Assembly (NCBI RefSeq): GCF_002994615.1
Contig: NZ_PVNK01000269.1
Location: 1-64,000 of the forward strand
DNA length: 64,000 nucleotides
Direction of reading: 5' to 3'
Origin: Enhygromyxa salina
Lineage (GTDB): Bacteria > Myxococcota_A > Polyangia > Nannocystales > Nannocystaceae
Shown: piece after piece, positions 26,493 to 38,235 of the stretch
How positions within the stretch are numbered: the stretch's first letter is position 1
Layout: each line of letters starts with the position of its first letter
The notes under the pieces: model-generated
The model's database searches: none
Told to the model about the DNA's origin: nothing
What the model saw: only the letters and a program-made list of their open reading frames with translations
Position numbers and translations under genes: made by a program

Positions 26493-27410
26493 TCACTGCT
26501 TCGCCGCTTCGATGTCCGCGAGGCAGGCGTCGTCGAACTCGATCGGCGGCTCGTTGGCCAGGAGCCGGTCGACCAGCGAGTCGAGGGCGTCGGTGCTCGT
26601 GTACGCCCAGTACATGACGCAGTCCGAGTTCTCGTCGTGATCGCCGTGCTCGGGCACGGGATCTTTGTGGTCCATGACCATCGGCAGCCCGTTGTCGACG
26701 AGCCCGATGACGTGGCCGAACTCGTGCGACCAGATCAGGTACTCGGTGTCGCGGCACAGCTGGTCTTGCAGCGGCCCGAGGACCGCGTTCGCGCAGCTGG
26801 TTTGAATCGTGTCTTTGAACATCATGATGGTCGTGCCCCAGGCGTAGCCGAGGATCGCGCCAGACATCTCGTCGTCCTCCGCGGCGTGACCATCGACGAA
26901 CATGACGTGGACCTTGATCGCGTCATCAGCGATCTCGAGGGTGCGGTATTCCTGGGCCGCCGCGACCCGATCGCTGCTCGTCCACGCGCCCTCACCCTTG
27001 GCGGTGATGACCTCGTCCATGACGAGTTCGATGCCCCCGGGCTTGTCGAGCAGGGTCGAGAACAGCGCGAGGATGTCGTCGGCGACCTCGGGCTGCGGCT
27101 CGAAGCCCGGCGTCCAGTCGAGCTCGATGACCAAGCGGGGGTAGGGGTCGCTGCGGATCAGCTTGGCCCACTGCGGGAGCTCTTCACCGGTGTCGCTCCC
27201 CCCGTCGTTGGTGCCCTCGCCCGCGCCCTCGGAGCCGCCCTCGGTGCCCGCGTCGGGGTCGCCGTCGGCGGAGGAGGTGCCGGCCTCCGCGTCGGCGCCG
27301 GAGCTCCCGCTCGACTCGTCGGTCGCGCTGCTCGCTCCGTCTGCCTCGCCCTCGTTCGCGCAGGCGATCGTGGTGAACGCTGCGAGGGCCATGGCAAGTG
27401 AGCGATGCAT
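26493..27410 (-). CDS. Zincin metalloprotease-like lipoprotein
   Basis: A 305-aa protein: lipoprotein signal ending FTTIACAN, a 60-residue Gly/Ser/Asp-rich spacer, then a catalytic domain. HEFGHVIGLVDNG (H229-E230, H233, then GLVDNG) is an extended zincin motif like that of metzincins, but with Asp in place of the third His. MVMDH follows and may give the Met-turn or a ligand. Probably a surface zinc protease; target unknown. A TAGCTT box (27418-27423) is 7 nt before ATG 27410. Confidence 0.85.
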   Translation of the reverse strand: MHRSLAMALAAFTTIACANEGEADGASSATDESSGSSGADAEAGTSSADGDPDAGTEGGSEGAGEGTNDGGSDTGEELPQWAKLIRSDPYPRLVIELDWTPGFEPQPEVADDILALFSTLLDKPGGIELVMDEVITAKGEGAWTSSDRVAAAQEYRTLEIADDAIKVHVMFVDGHAAEDDEMSGAILGYAWGTTIMMFKDTIQTSCANAVLGPLQDQLCRDTEYLIWSHEFGHVIGLVDNGLPMVMDHKDPVPEHGDHDENSDCVMYWAYTSTDALDSLVDRLLANEPPIEFDDACLADIEAAKQ

Positions 27411-27509
27411 GGCGACAAAGCTAGCAGGCTGCTGAGAAACCCACCACGACCCAGAGGCATCGAACGCAGCCGAGCGGTGTCGCTTCTTGCCCCAGCTCTG
27501 GCTGTCTCG

Positions 27510-28325
27510 CTACGCGGCCGCCTCGGCCTGGTGGACGACGATCTGGCTGAAGGGGATGTCGATGCCCGCGGCGTTGAGGCGATCGTAGACCGCCTTGCGT
27601 GCGGTGTGCTGCATCGCGCCGAAATGCTCGTTTTCGGCCCACACGCGCACGGCGAAGTCGAGCGAGCTGGCGCCGAGCTCGACGAACACGGCCGCGGGCG
27701 CGGGGTCGTCGAGCACCGTCTCGATCGGGGTGACGGCCTCGAGCAGCATCGCGGAGACCTCGTCGATGTCGCTGCCGTAGGCGACGCCAACGTTGATCAC
27801 GGCCCGGCGCTTGCCGAGGATCGTGTAGTTCGTGATCGGGCCTCCGGTGATCGAGCCGTTGGGGATCGTCACGCGGTGGTTGTCGAAGGTCGTGACCGAG
27901 GTCGCGAACAGGCCGATCTCGTTGACGATGCCGGACTTGCCGCCCGCGTCGACGAAGTCACCGATCGTGAACGGCCGGAACAAGAGCAGCATCACGCCGC
28001 TGGCGAAGTGCGCGAGGCTGCCCTGGAGCGCGAGGCCAATCGCGAGACCGGCGGCGCCGAGCAGCGCGACCAGGCTCGTGGTCTCGATCCCGACCTGTGC
28101 GAGGGCGACGATCAGCGCCGCCGCCAACACCATGTACTGGGTCAGCGCGGCCAAGAAGCGCGCGAGGGCCTCATCGAGCTTGCGCTTGCGCAGAGCGCGA
28201 GTGACGAGGCCATGGGCCGACTTCGAGAGGATCCACCCGACGAGGAAGATGAGCAGGGCGGTGGCCACGGCCACGATCATGCCCATGTAGGGCTGGAGGG
28301 CTTCGGGGACCGGGAGGTCTTTCAT
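27510..28325 (-). CDS. MscS-family mechanosensitive channel
   Basis: A 271-aa channel that releases osmolytes on hypo-osmotic shock. It has three N-terminal transmembrane helices. TM3 and the pore region read AAGLAIGLALQGSLAHFASGVMLLL, followed by the beta domain FTIGDFVDAGGKSGIVNEIGLF, TTFDNHRVTIPNG and an alpha/beta vestibule. Size matches E. coli MscS (286 aa). ATG 28325; the open frame continuing to 28868 is antisense to the fusion helicase gene. Confidence 0.93.
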   Translation of the reverse strand: MKDLPVPEALQPYMGMIVAVATALLIFLVGWILSKSAHGLVTRALRKRKLDEALARFLAALTQYMVLAAALIVALAQVGIETTSLVALLGAAGLAIGLALQGSLAHFASGVMLLLFRPFTIGDFVDAGGKSGIVNEIGLFATSVTTFDNHRVTIPNGSITGGPITNYTILGKRRAVINVGVAYGSDIDEVSAMLLEAVTPIETVLDDPAPAAVFVELGASSLDFAVRVWAENEHFGAMQHTARKAVYDRLNAAGIDIPFSQIVVHQAEAAA

Positions 28326-28420
28326 GCGCGCGAGGATTGCAGTGAAATTCGCCGGCGCAAGTGCGAGCGGGTCAGTGTGGCTGTCTGGGGCAGCGATTGC
28401 GCGGAGCCCGGTGGCTCCGC

Positions 28421-32287
<3,867 letters not shown>

Positions 32288-32339
32288 GAAGTCCGCGCAT
32301 GGTAGCTCCCGCCAACGCGGCGCGCTCGTGGTCACGGTG

Positions 32340-32345
32340 TATGCT
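32340..32345 (+). promoter_or_regulatory. Start-proximal -10 element
   Basis: TATGCT preceded by TG, 7 nt before GTG 32353. It supports this start over upstream in-frame codons. Confidence 0.4.
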
Positions 32346-32352
32346 GGGCTTT

Positions 32353-32919
32353 GTGCCGTGTCGCGCAATCCTTGGGCTCGCGGCCCTGATCACGCTCGCG
32401 GCCAGCTGCGAGACGAAGCCCGGTCCAGGCAGCGACGAGGGCGCTGGCACGGCCGAGACCGCGGAGTGCGAGCCGGCTTCGATCATCGATCACCAGCAGT
32501 GGCAGACCGTCGAGGCCGCCGCAGATCCGCGCGCCGACCACCGCCCCGATCCGGTCGAGTGCGGGATCGCCGGTTGGTACATCGAGAATGACCTGCTCGA
32601 GATCGACACCAACTACTGCAACTACCTCGCGCTGCGCCAGCCGAGCCTGGTTGCGATCGAGGCCGGCCAGACCGTGGGTCTGGGCATGTATCACTTCGAT
32701 CTCGTCGCCCCGGAGCCGGCCCTCGCCCACGTGGCGGTCTACGTCGAGGGCCAGCTGCTGTGGGAAGACAGCGTGGAGATCCCCGGCGCCGCCAAGGTCT
32801 ACCTCGAGGAGATCGAGTCCCCGTTCCGGATCGGCGTCGGCGATGAGGTTGTGTTCCACCTCCACAACCACGGCCAGAACACCTGGGTGCTGCAAGAGCT
32901 GACCCTGGTCTGTCCCTGA
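32353..32919 (+). CDS. Lipoprotein with beta-sandwich domain
   Basis: A 188-aa protein: signal ending LITLAASC, a short acidic linker, then a Cys-containing beta-rich domain (CGIAGWYIENDLLEIDTNYCNYLALRQPS in part, VAVYVEGQLLWEDSVEIPG, VVFHLHNHGQNTW). The pattern recurs in myxobacterial lipoproteins of unknown role. It diverges from the topoisomerase-helicase gene; their two presumed promoters lie within 60 bp of each other. Confidence 0.8.
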   Translation: MPCRAILGLAALITLAASCETKPGPGSDEGAGTAETAECEPASIIDHQQWQTVEAAADPRADHRPDPVECGIAGWYIENDLLEIDTNYCNYLALRQPSLVAIEAGQTVGLGMYHFDLVAPEPALAHVAVYVEGQLLWEDSVEIPGAAKVYLEEIESPFRIGVGDEVVFHLHNHGQNTWVLQELTLVCP

Positions 32920-33044
32920 CTGCCACGCAGGTCCGCGCCCCCCTCATACGCGCCAGGGACGCGAGGCCCGGCGCCTCAAACGGTCAAAAGCGCTGCGACG
33001 CGGTCGCTGGAGCTGCTTTCGTCAGCCCGCTCGGTGTTTGGCGC

Positions 33045-33050
33045 TACAGT
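33045..33050 (+). promoter_or_regulatory. Start-proximal -10 element
   Basis: TACAGT preceded by GC, 7 nt before TTG 33058. It argues that translation starts at the TTG, not at the GTG upstream of the box. Confidence 0.45.
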
Positions 33051-33057
33051 CAGCGGG

Positions 33058-34014
33058 TTGAGCCCTGCCAAGGCCACTGTCAAAGGGGGCGAGGTCCTCC
33101 AGCTCCCGGGCGCCGCCGAGCGCAGCTCGCCCGAGCAGGGCGCCGCCGAGCGCCCGACGCTCTATCACTTCCCGACCTCGCTGCCCTCGCAGCAGGTCCG
33201 GCTGGTCCTGGCCGAGAAGGGGGTCGAGTGGCACGGCACGACCGTCAACATCGGCCCGGCCCACGAGAACCTCGAGCCCTGGTACGCCCGGCTCAACTCG
33301 CGGATGGTCGTCCCGACCCTCGAGGTCGAGGGCAGGATCCTGACCGATGTCGTCGAGATCGTCACCCACGTCGACGAGCACTTCGACGGTCCCTCGCTGA
33401 TCCCCGAAGACCCCGACGAGCGCGCCGAGGTCTTGCACTGGGTCGAGGTCCAGGCTCACTTCCCCATGCGCGAGCTCGGCTACGCCCGGACCAAGGGCAT
33501 GGTTCGGTGGTTTCAGCGCTGGAGCCTTCGTCAGCAGCGCGGGCGGCTGCGTCGGCTGATCCGCAAGAACCCCGGGCTGCGCAAGGTCTACGAGGCCAGG
33601 CGTCGCGAGCTCGACGCGCTCGATCGCGGCATCCGTCATCGCGTGGCCATGCAAGAGCTCGTCGACGAGGTCGACGTGCTGCTCGACGAGATCGAGGCCA
33701 CGCTCGAGGAGCGCGAGTGGCTGGCCGGTCCGCGCTACACCCTGGCCGACGCGATGTGGACCGCGGTGCTCTCGAAGCTCGAGCAGATCGGCTTCGCGCG
33801 CTCGCTGTCGAGCCACCGCCGCCCGCAGATCGCACAGTGGTACGCGCGTCTGCGCGAGCGCCCGAGCTGGCACGCGATGATCCGTCGCCTGAGCGCGTGG
33901 CAGGCCCTGCGCTTCTACGGCCCCGCGGTGGCCAAGACCTTCCTGGTCTTTTGGGTGCTCAAGTGGATGATCGTGATCGGTCTGGGTTGGCTGGTCGCCC
34001 ACCTGCGCGGCTAG
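33058..34014 (+). CDS. GDAP1-like glutathione S-transferase with C-terminal membrane anchor
   Basis: A 318-aa protein. The thioredoxin-fold GST N-domain (LYHFPTSLPSQQVRLVLAEKG, ENLEPWYARLN, VPTLEVEGRILTDVVEIVTHVDEHF) is followed by a long basic helical insertion (KNPGLRKVYEARRRELDALDRG), then the GST C-domain (WLAGPRYTLADAMWTAVLSKLEQIGFAR). A C-terminal hydrophobic helix (KTFLVFWVLKWMIVIGLGWLVA) would be a tail anchor. This order, including the insertion and the tail anchor, matches the eukaryotic mitochondrial fission factor GDAP1 rather than ordinary soluble GSTs. TTG 33058 is chosen from the TACAGT box. Confidence 0.85.
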   Translation: MSPAKATVKGGEVLQLPGAAERSSPEQGAAERPTLYHFPTSLPSQQVRLVLAEKGVEWHGTTVNIGPAHENLEPWYARLNSRMVVPTLEVEGRILTDVVEIVTHVDEHFDGPSLIPEDPDERAEVLHWVEVQAHFPMRELGYARTKGMVRWFQRWSLRQQRGRLRRLIRKNPGLRKVYEARRRELDALDRGIRHRVAMQELVDEVDVLLDEIEATLEEREWLAGPRYTLADAMWTAVLSKLEQIGFARSLSSHRRPQIAQWYARLRERPSWHAMIRRLSAWQALRFYGPAVAKTFLVFWVLKWMIVIGLGWLVAHLRG

Positions 34015-34021
34015 GTTTGTG

Positions 34022-34048
34022 CATGTTGCGCATGTTACGCACGTTGCG
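34022..34048 (+). repeat. Three 9-bp tandem repeats
   Basis: CATGTTGCG, CATGTTACG and CACGTTGCG follow directly after the GST gene. A TATATC hexamer at 34093-34098 further down may be a -10 box for the next gene. Confidence 0.6.
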
Positions 34049-34147
34049 CGAGCGCGCGACGAAGCGGCTACAGCCCCGTGGTCAAAATTGGGTATATCCT
34101 CGCGCGATCGCTGCGCCGCAGCGCCTACCCCCCGATTCTGTGATCAC

Positions 34148-34525
34148 ATGAAACTCAGCAAGATCTTCACGACCAGCCTCGTCGCTCTTTGCCTCTCGCT
34201 CCCGATCGCCGCCTGCGACGGTGACGACGAGGGCGACGCGGACACCACCGCCGACACCAACAACGACTCGACCAGCGGCGAGGACACCAACGGCGAGGAC
34301 ACCTCCGACGAAGAGACCGGTCCGAGCGAGGACATCGACTGCTCGGTCTACTGCGTTGGCTACCTGATGGTCTGCGTCGAGAGCGGGATGTCGATGGAGT
34401 TCCCGAACAACGACGAGTGCTCGGCGGCCTGCGAGATGTGGGACCAAGACGGCACGAACTGCCGCTACCAGCAGGTCATCGACGGCAACTGCGATCAAGC
34501 CGGCAACATGGGCGACGCCTGCTAG
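34148..34525 (+). CDS. Small Cys-rich lipoprotein
   Basis: A 125-aa protein: signal ending LPIAACDGD, an acidic Asp/Thr/Ser spacer (~25-60), then a compact domain with six or more Cys (DCSVYCVGYLMVC, CSAACEMW, NCRYQ, NCDQ, terminal DAC), probably disulfide bonded. ATG 34148 precedes the classic signal MKLSKIFTTSLVALCLS. Function unknown. Confidence 0.85.
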   Translation: MKLSKIFTTSLVALCLSLPIAACDGDDEGDADTTADTNNDSTSGEDTNGEDTSDEETGPSEDIDCSVYCVGYLMVCVESGMSMEFPNNDECSAACEMWDQDGTNCRYQQVIDGNCDQAGNMGDAC

Positions 34526-34567
34526 ATCAGCCCGCCCCGCGACACGGAGCACTGCGCCAGCCGGCGC

Positions 34568-34708
34568 GTGCTCTGTGTCGACGGGCATGAGCTCGGCGTC
34601 GGCCGCGGCGCCCAGCTGCTGTGGAACTACATCGAGCTCGAGCTCGAGCTCGGCGGGGACTGCGGGTCCCGCTGGACGCTGGATATCGATCTCGGCATCG
34701 CGTTTTGA
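34568..34708 (+). pseudogene. 46-codon frame, possible gene fragment
   Basis: GTG 34568 opens a short frame (LCVDGHELGVGRGAQLLWNYIELELELG in part, ending LDIDLGIAF). It reads like the C-terminal end of a larger beta-rich protein, and is in frame with the preceding lipoprotein past its TAG. No ribosome-binding site was seen. It may be a decayed tail. Confidence 0.25.
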
Positions 34709-34719
34709 GCGGACCTTGC

Positions 34720-34725
34720 TAAGGT
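34720..34725 (+). promoter_or_regulatory. Start-proximal -10 element
   Basis: TAAGGT preceded by GC, 7 nt before GTG 34733. It supports that start over the GTG at 34724, which overlaps the box. Confidence 0.45.
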
Positions 34726-34732
34726 GCCGCGC

Positions 34733-35677
34733 GTGAGCGAGCTGCCCGAGCCTACCCGCGCCAAGATCCGAGACCTCGTCGCCAGCGACCGCGTGGTCCT
34801 GTTCATGAAGGGGACGCGGCGCTCGCCCCAGTGCGGGTTCTCGGCCTCGGTCATCGAGCTGCTCGACGGCTGGATCGACGACTACGAGACCGTCGACGTG
34901 CTCGCCGATCCGGAGATCCGCGAGGGCGTCAAGGTGTTCTCGGACTGGCCTACGATCCCGCAGCTCTACGTTGACGGCGAGTTCGTTGGCGGGGCGGACA
35001 TCCTCCGCGAGCTCGAGGGCAGCGGCGAGCTCGGCGAGACCCTCGGCGCCGCGGAGCCCGAGCCGCCGCAGGTGACGATCACCGAGGCCGCCGCAGCCCA
35101 GTTCAAGGCCGCCCTCGCCGGGTCCGACATCGACGAGCGCGACATCTTGCGGCTCACGATCGACGCGCGCTTCCACAACGATCTGAGCGTTGGCCCGAGC
35201 CAGCCCGGCGACATCGAGGTCGAGAGCGCGGGCGTGCGCCTGGCCTTCGACCGTCGCAGCGCGCGCCGGGCTCGGGGCCTGCGCATCGACTTCATCGACG
35301 CCGCCGACGGCGCTGGCTTCAAGATCGACAACCCCAACGCGCCGCCCGAGGTCAAAGAGCTGTCGGTGACCGAGCTCGCGAGCCGCCTCGAGCAGGCCAA
35401 GACCGACGGCGCCCCGCTCCACCTCTACGACGTCCGGACCGAGCACGAGCGGGCGACCGCGATGATCGAGGGCTCGACCCTGCTCGACGCCGACGTGGCC
35501 GAGGCGATCACCGAGCTGCCTCGGGACACGCCGCTTTATTTCCACTGCCACCACGGCCACCGCAGCCTCCGGGCCGGGCAGCACTTCATCGCGCAGGGCT
35601 TCGTCGAGGTCTACAACGTGACCGGTGGCATCGACGCCTGGTCGCAGCAGGTCGACGACAAGGTCCCCCGGTACTAG
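34733..35677 (+). CDS. Monothiol glutaredoxin/A-type-carrier-like/rhodanese fusion
   Basis: A 314-aa three-domain protein. Residues ~1-100 are a CGFS monothiol glutaredoxin (VLFMKGTRRSPQCGFSASV, WPTIPQLYVDGEFVGGADIL), a class that carries 2Fe-2S clusters with glutathione. Residues ~115-210 follow the IscA/HesB pattern (VTITEAAAAQFKAAL ... GAGFKIDNPNAP) but contain none of the three cluster-binding cysteines. Residues ~215-314 are a rhodanese (LYDVRTEHERATAMIEGS) with active-site CHHGHRS. The fusion suggests Fe-S or sulfur trafficking, with the middle domain now structural. The stop lies in the 20-bp palindrome shared with the convergent GMC gene. Confidence 0.9.
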   Translation: MSELPEPTRAKIRDLVASDRVVLFMKGTRRSPQCGFSASVIELLDGWIDDYETVDVLADPEIREGVKVFSDWPTIPQLYVDGEFVGGADILRELEGSGELGETLGAAEPEPPQVTITEAAAAQFKAALAGSDIDERDILRLTIDARFHNDLSVGPSQPGDIEVESAGVRLAFDRRSARRARGLRIDFIDAADGAGFKIDNPNAPPEVKELSVTELASRLEQAKTDGAPLHLYDVRTEHERATAMIEGSTLLDADVAEAITELPRDTPLYFHCHHGHRSLRAGQHFIAQGFVEVYNVTGGIDAWSQQVDDKVPRY

Positions 35678-35693
35678 CAGCCCGGGCTGCTAG
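35674..35693. repeat. 20-bp perfect palindrome between convergent genes
   Basis: CTAGCAGCCCGGGCTGCTAG is fully self-complementary. It contains the TAG stop of the glutaredoxin fusion (35675-35677) and, on the other strand, the TAG stop of the GMC gene (35690-35692). Related copies lie at 102-127, 6671-6681 (half) and 13097-13140. It may act as a bidirectional terminator hairpin. Confidence 0.8.
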
Positions 35694-37291
35694 CCCTGGG
35701 GCCTCGCGCGCAGGAGCATGTCGGCGGCGCGGTAGCCGATCAGCATGCTCGGCGCGTTGAGAGCCGAGACCGGCACGACCGGGATCACCGAGGCGTCGGC
35801 GACCCGCAGGCCCTCGACTCCCCGGACCCGCAGCTGCTCGTCGACCACCCCGCGGCCGTCGGCGCCCAGCTCACAGGTGCCCGCGAAGTGGTAGGTCGTC
35901 ATCGCGTTGGCGCGGACGAAGCCCTCGAGCAGCTTGGTCGAGGTCATCCAGCGGCCCGGGAACAGCTCCTGCGCGCCCCACTCGCGCAGCGCGGGCGCGC
36001 CCGTGATGCGCCGCGCGAGGCGGATCCCTTCGACGAGGGTCTCGAGGTCTTCGGAGTCGCTAAAGTAGCCCGGATCGATCCGCGCCGGGTCCTCGGCCCG
36101 CGGTCCGCCGAGCCTCACGCGGCCGCGGCTCTTGGGCTTGCCGAGGATCACGACCATCCCGTAGAGCCGGGCGACGAAGCTGCGCACGAGCTCGCGCTCG
36201 AACGCGAGCGAGACGGCGCCACGGATCCCCTCGGGCAGCGGCGAGCGCTCGCGCAGCGAGGGCGGCAAGACCAGGGTCGGGAGCAGGCGCATCATCATCT
36301 CGCGCAGGCTCGAGCGGGCCGGATAGAACACGTAGCAGGTGTCGGGCTGACCCGGGCGCAGCTCGCTGGCCTCGTTGGCCCGAGCGAAGCCGTAGAGCTG
36401 CGGGTACTTGGCGTCGACCTCACGCCGACCGCGGTAAAACAGCGAGATGTTGGGGTGGTCCTGGAAGTTCTCGCCGACGGCGGGCTGATCGAGGGCGACC
36501 TCGATCCCGTGGCGGCGGAGGTCGGACCTCGGCCCGACGCCCGAGAGCATCAACAGCTTGGCGCTCTCGACCGCGCCCGCGCACAGCACGACCTCGCGCC
36601 CGACCTTCACGCGCACGGTCGCGCCGCCCTGCTCGTACTCGACGGCCTCGACCTTGCGGTCCGCGTTGATCACGACCCGCCGGACCCGCGCCCCGGTCTC
36701 GATCTCGAGCTCGCCGCGCTCGCGGGCGGGGGCCAAGAACGCCGCGTAGGAGCTGCGTCGCTCGGCCCCGCGGTAATTCATGCGCTCGTAGCCGAGGCAC
36801 TCGTCGAGGTCGCCGTCGTCGAGGTCTGGCTTGCGGCGAAGGCCCGCGTCCACGGCGGCCTCGATGCAGGCCTCGGTGAAGGCCGTTGGCTCGCGCGGGC
36901 GCGGATCGATGACCCGCTCCATCCGCTCTTAGTCACCGACGACCTCCGACCAGCGCCAGCTCGGCACGCCCCAGTCGTCGAAGTCCGACACCGAGCTGCG
37001 CAGGTAGACCATCGCGTTGATCGCCCCGCTGCCGCCGAGGCCCCGGCCGGAGCCGACGAACATCGACTTGCCGAGGCACCCGGGCTGGGGCGTCGTGTAC
37101 TTCGACCACATCACGCGGTCGTTGATGAACGCGTCCTTGTAGCCGTCGACGATCAGGGTCTCGGGGTTGTCCTCGCCGCGCTCGCCGAGCTCGAGCAGCA
37201 GCACGCTCGCGTCGCTCTCGCTCGCCAGCCGCGCCGCGACGACGCACCCGGCCGAGCCCCCTCCGATGACGACGTAGTCGAAGCTTCGCAC
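35690..37291 (-). pseudogene. GMC oxidoreductase interrupted by one in-frame stop
   Basis: The N-terminal part (36929-37291) has the FAD motif YVVIGGGSAGCVVAARL and the GMC signature GSGRGLGGSGAINAMVYLR, and ends WRWSEVVGD at a TAA (36929-36931). The same frame continues without shift as ERMERVIDPRPREP and runs 410 more residues to 35690 with GAVESAKLLMLSGVGP (GMC signature 2) and the C-terminal TTYHFAGTCELG ... VADASVIP. Only one codon is wrong; TAC (Tyr) to TAA would explain it. Either this is a recent pseudogene, a sequencing error, or the ATG at 36922 restarts translation. GMC enzymes oxidise alcohols with FAD; substrate unknown. Confidence 0.8.
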
Positions 37292-37400
37292 TCGGCGATG
37301 ATTCGCAGCCGCCCCGGCCCGGTCAAGCAACGAGGGTCACATCGTCCGGCCGGGCTTGACCGCGCGCGGCGGGCCTGAGCATCCTCGCCCGAGCCGAGCC

Positions 37401-38183
37401 ATGTCCGTCGAGGTCAAGACCACCAAGGAGATCGAGGGCATGCGCGCCGCGTGTGCGTTCGCGGCCTCGGTCCTCGACTTCATCCGCCCCCACGTCCAGG
37501 CGGGCGTGACGACCGGCGAGCTCGACCGCCTGTGTCACGAGTACATCGTCGATCACGGCGCCTACCCGGGCCCGCTCAACTACAAGGGCTTCCCCAAGTC
37601 GATCTGCACCTCGGTCAACGAGGTCATCTGCCACGGCGTCCCCGGACCGCAGATCTTGGCCGATGGCGACATCCTCAACATCGACGTCGCGACGATCGTC
37701 GACGGGTGGTTTGGCGACACGTCCGAGATGTACACCGTCGGCGAGATCAGCGACGCCGCGCGCAGGCTGATCGACGTGACCCGCCGCGCGATGTGGCGCG
37801 GGATCGAGGAGGTCGCGCCGGGCAAGACGATCGGCGACATCGGGGCGGCGATCTACGACTACGCCCACCGCGAGCACAACTACGGGATCGTCGAGCAATT
37901 TTGCGGCCACGGGATCGGCCGCGAGATGCACATGGCTCCGCAGGTCCCCCACGTCGGCAGGCGCGGGGCGGGCGTGCGCCTGCGCGCGGGGATGACCTTC
38001 ACGATCGAGCCGATGCTCAACGAGGGCAAGGCGGGCTGCGAGGTCCTGCGTGACAAGTGGACCGCGGTCACCCCCGACCGCAAGCTCAGCGCTCAGACCG
38101 AGCACACGATCCTGGTCACCGAGGGCGGCTACGAAGTGCTGACTTTGCGCGAGAGCGCGTGGCGTCCCTCCGCGGGCCGTTGA
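37401..38183 (+). CDS. map: Type I methionine aminopeptidase
   Basis: A 260-aa cytosolic dimetal enzyme that removes the initiator Met. Family motifs are complete: KTTKEIEGMRAAC at the start, LNYKGFPKSICTSVNEVICHGVP, ILNIDVATIVDGWFGDTSEMY with the two metal Asp residues, FCGHGIGREMHMAPQVPH, GMTFTIEPML and TEHTILVTEGG. ATG 37401 gives the usual length. It is divergent from the GMC pseudogene. Confidence 0.96.
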   Translation: MSVEVKTTKEIEGMRAACAFAASVLDFIRPHVQAGVTTGELDRLCHEYIVDHGAYPGPLNYKGFPKSICTSVNEVICHGVPGPQILADGDILNIDVATIVDGWFGDTSEMYTVGEISDAARRLIDVTRRAMWRGIEEVAPGKTIGDIGAAIYDYAHREHNYGIVEQFCGHGIGREMHMAPQVPHVGRRGAGVRLRAGMTFTIEPMLNEGKAGCEVLRDKWTAVTPDRKLSAQTEHTILVTEGGYEVLTLRESAWRPSAGR

Positions 38184-38235
38184 ACACGGCCCACATCGTG
38201 TTCAGCGGCCTCCTAGAACATGGCATGATGCTGAG

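Noticed and set aside
27421..27509. GGCTGCTGAGAAACCCACC-like string after the zincin gene start, resembling IS flanks
   Set aside because: Only a short match from memory to IS-adjacent sequence; no inverted repeats or transposase fragment around it.
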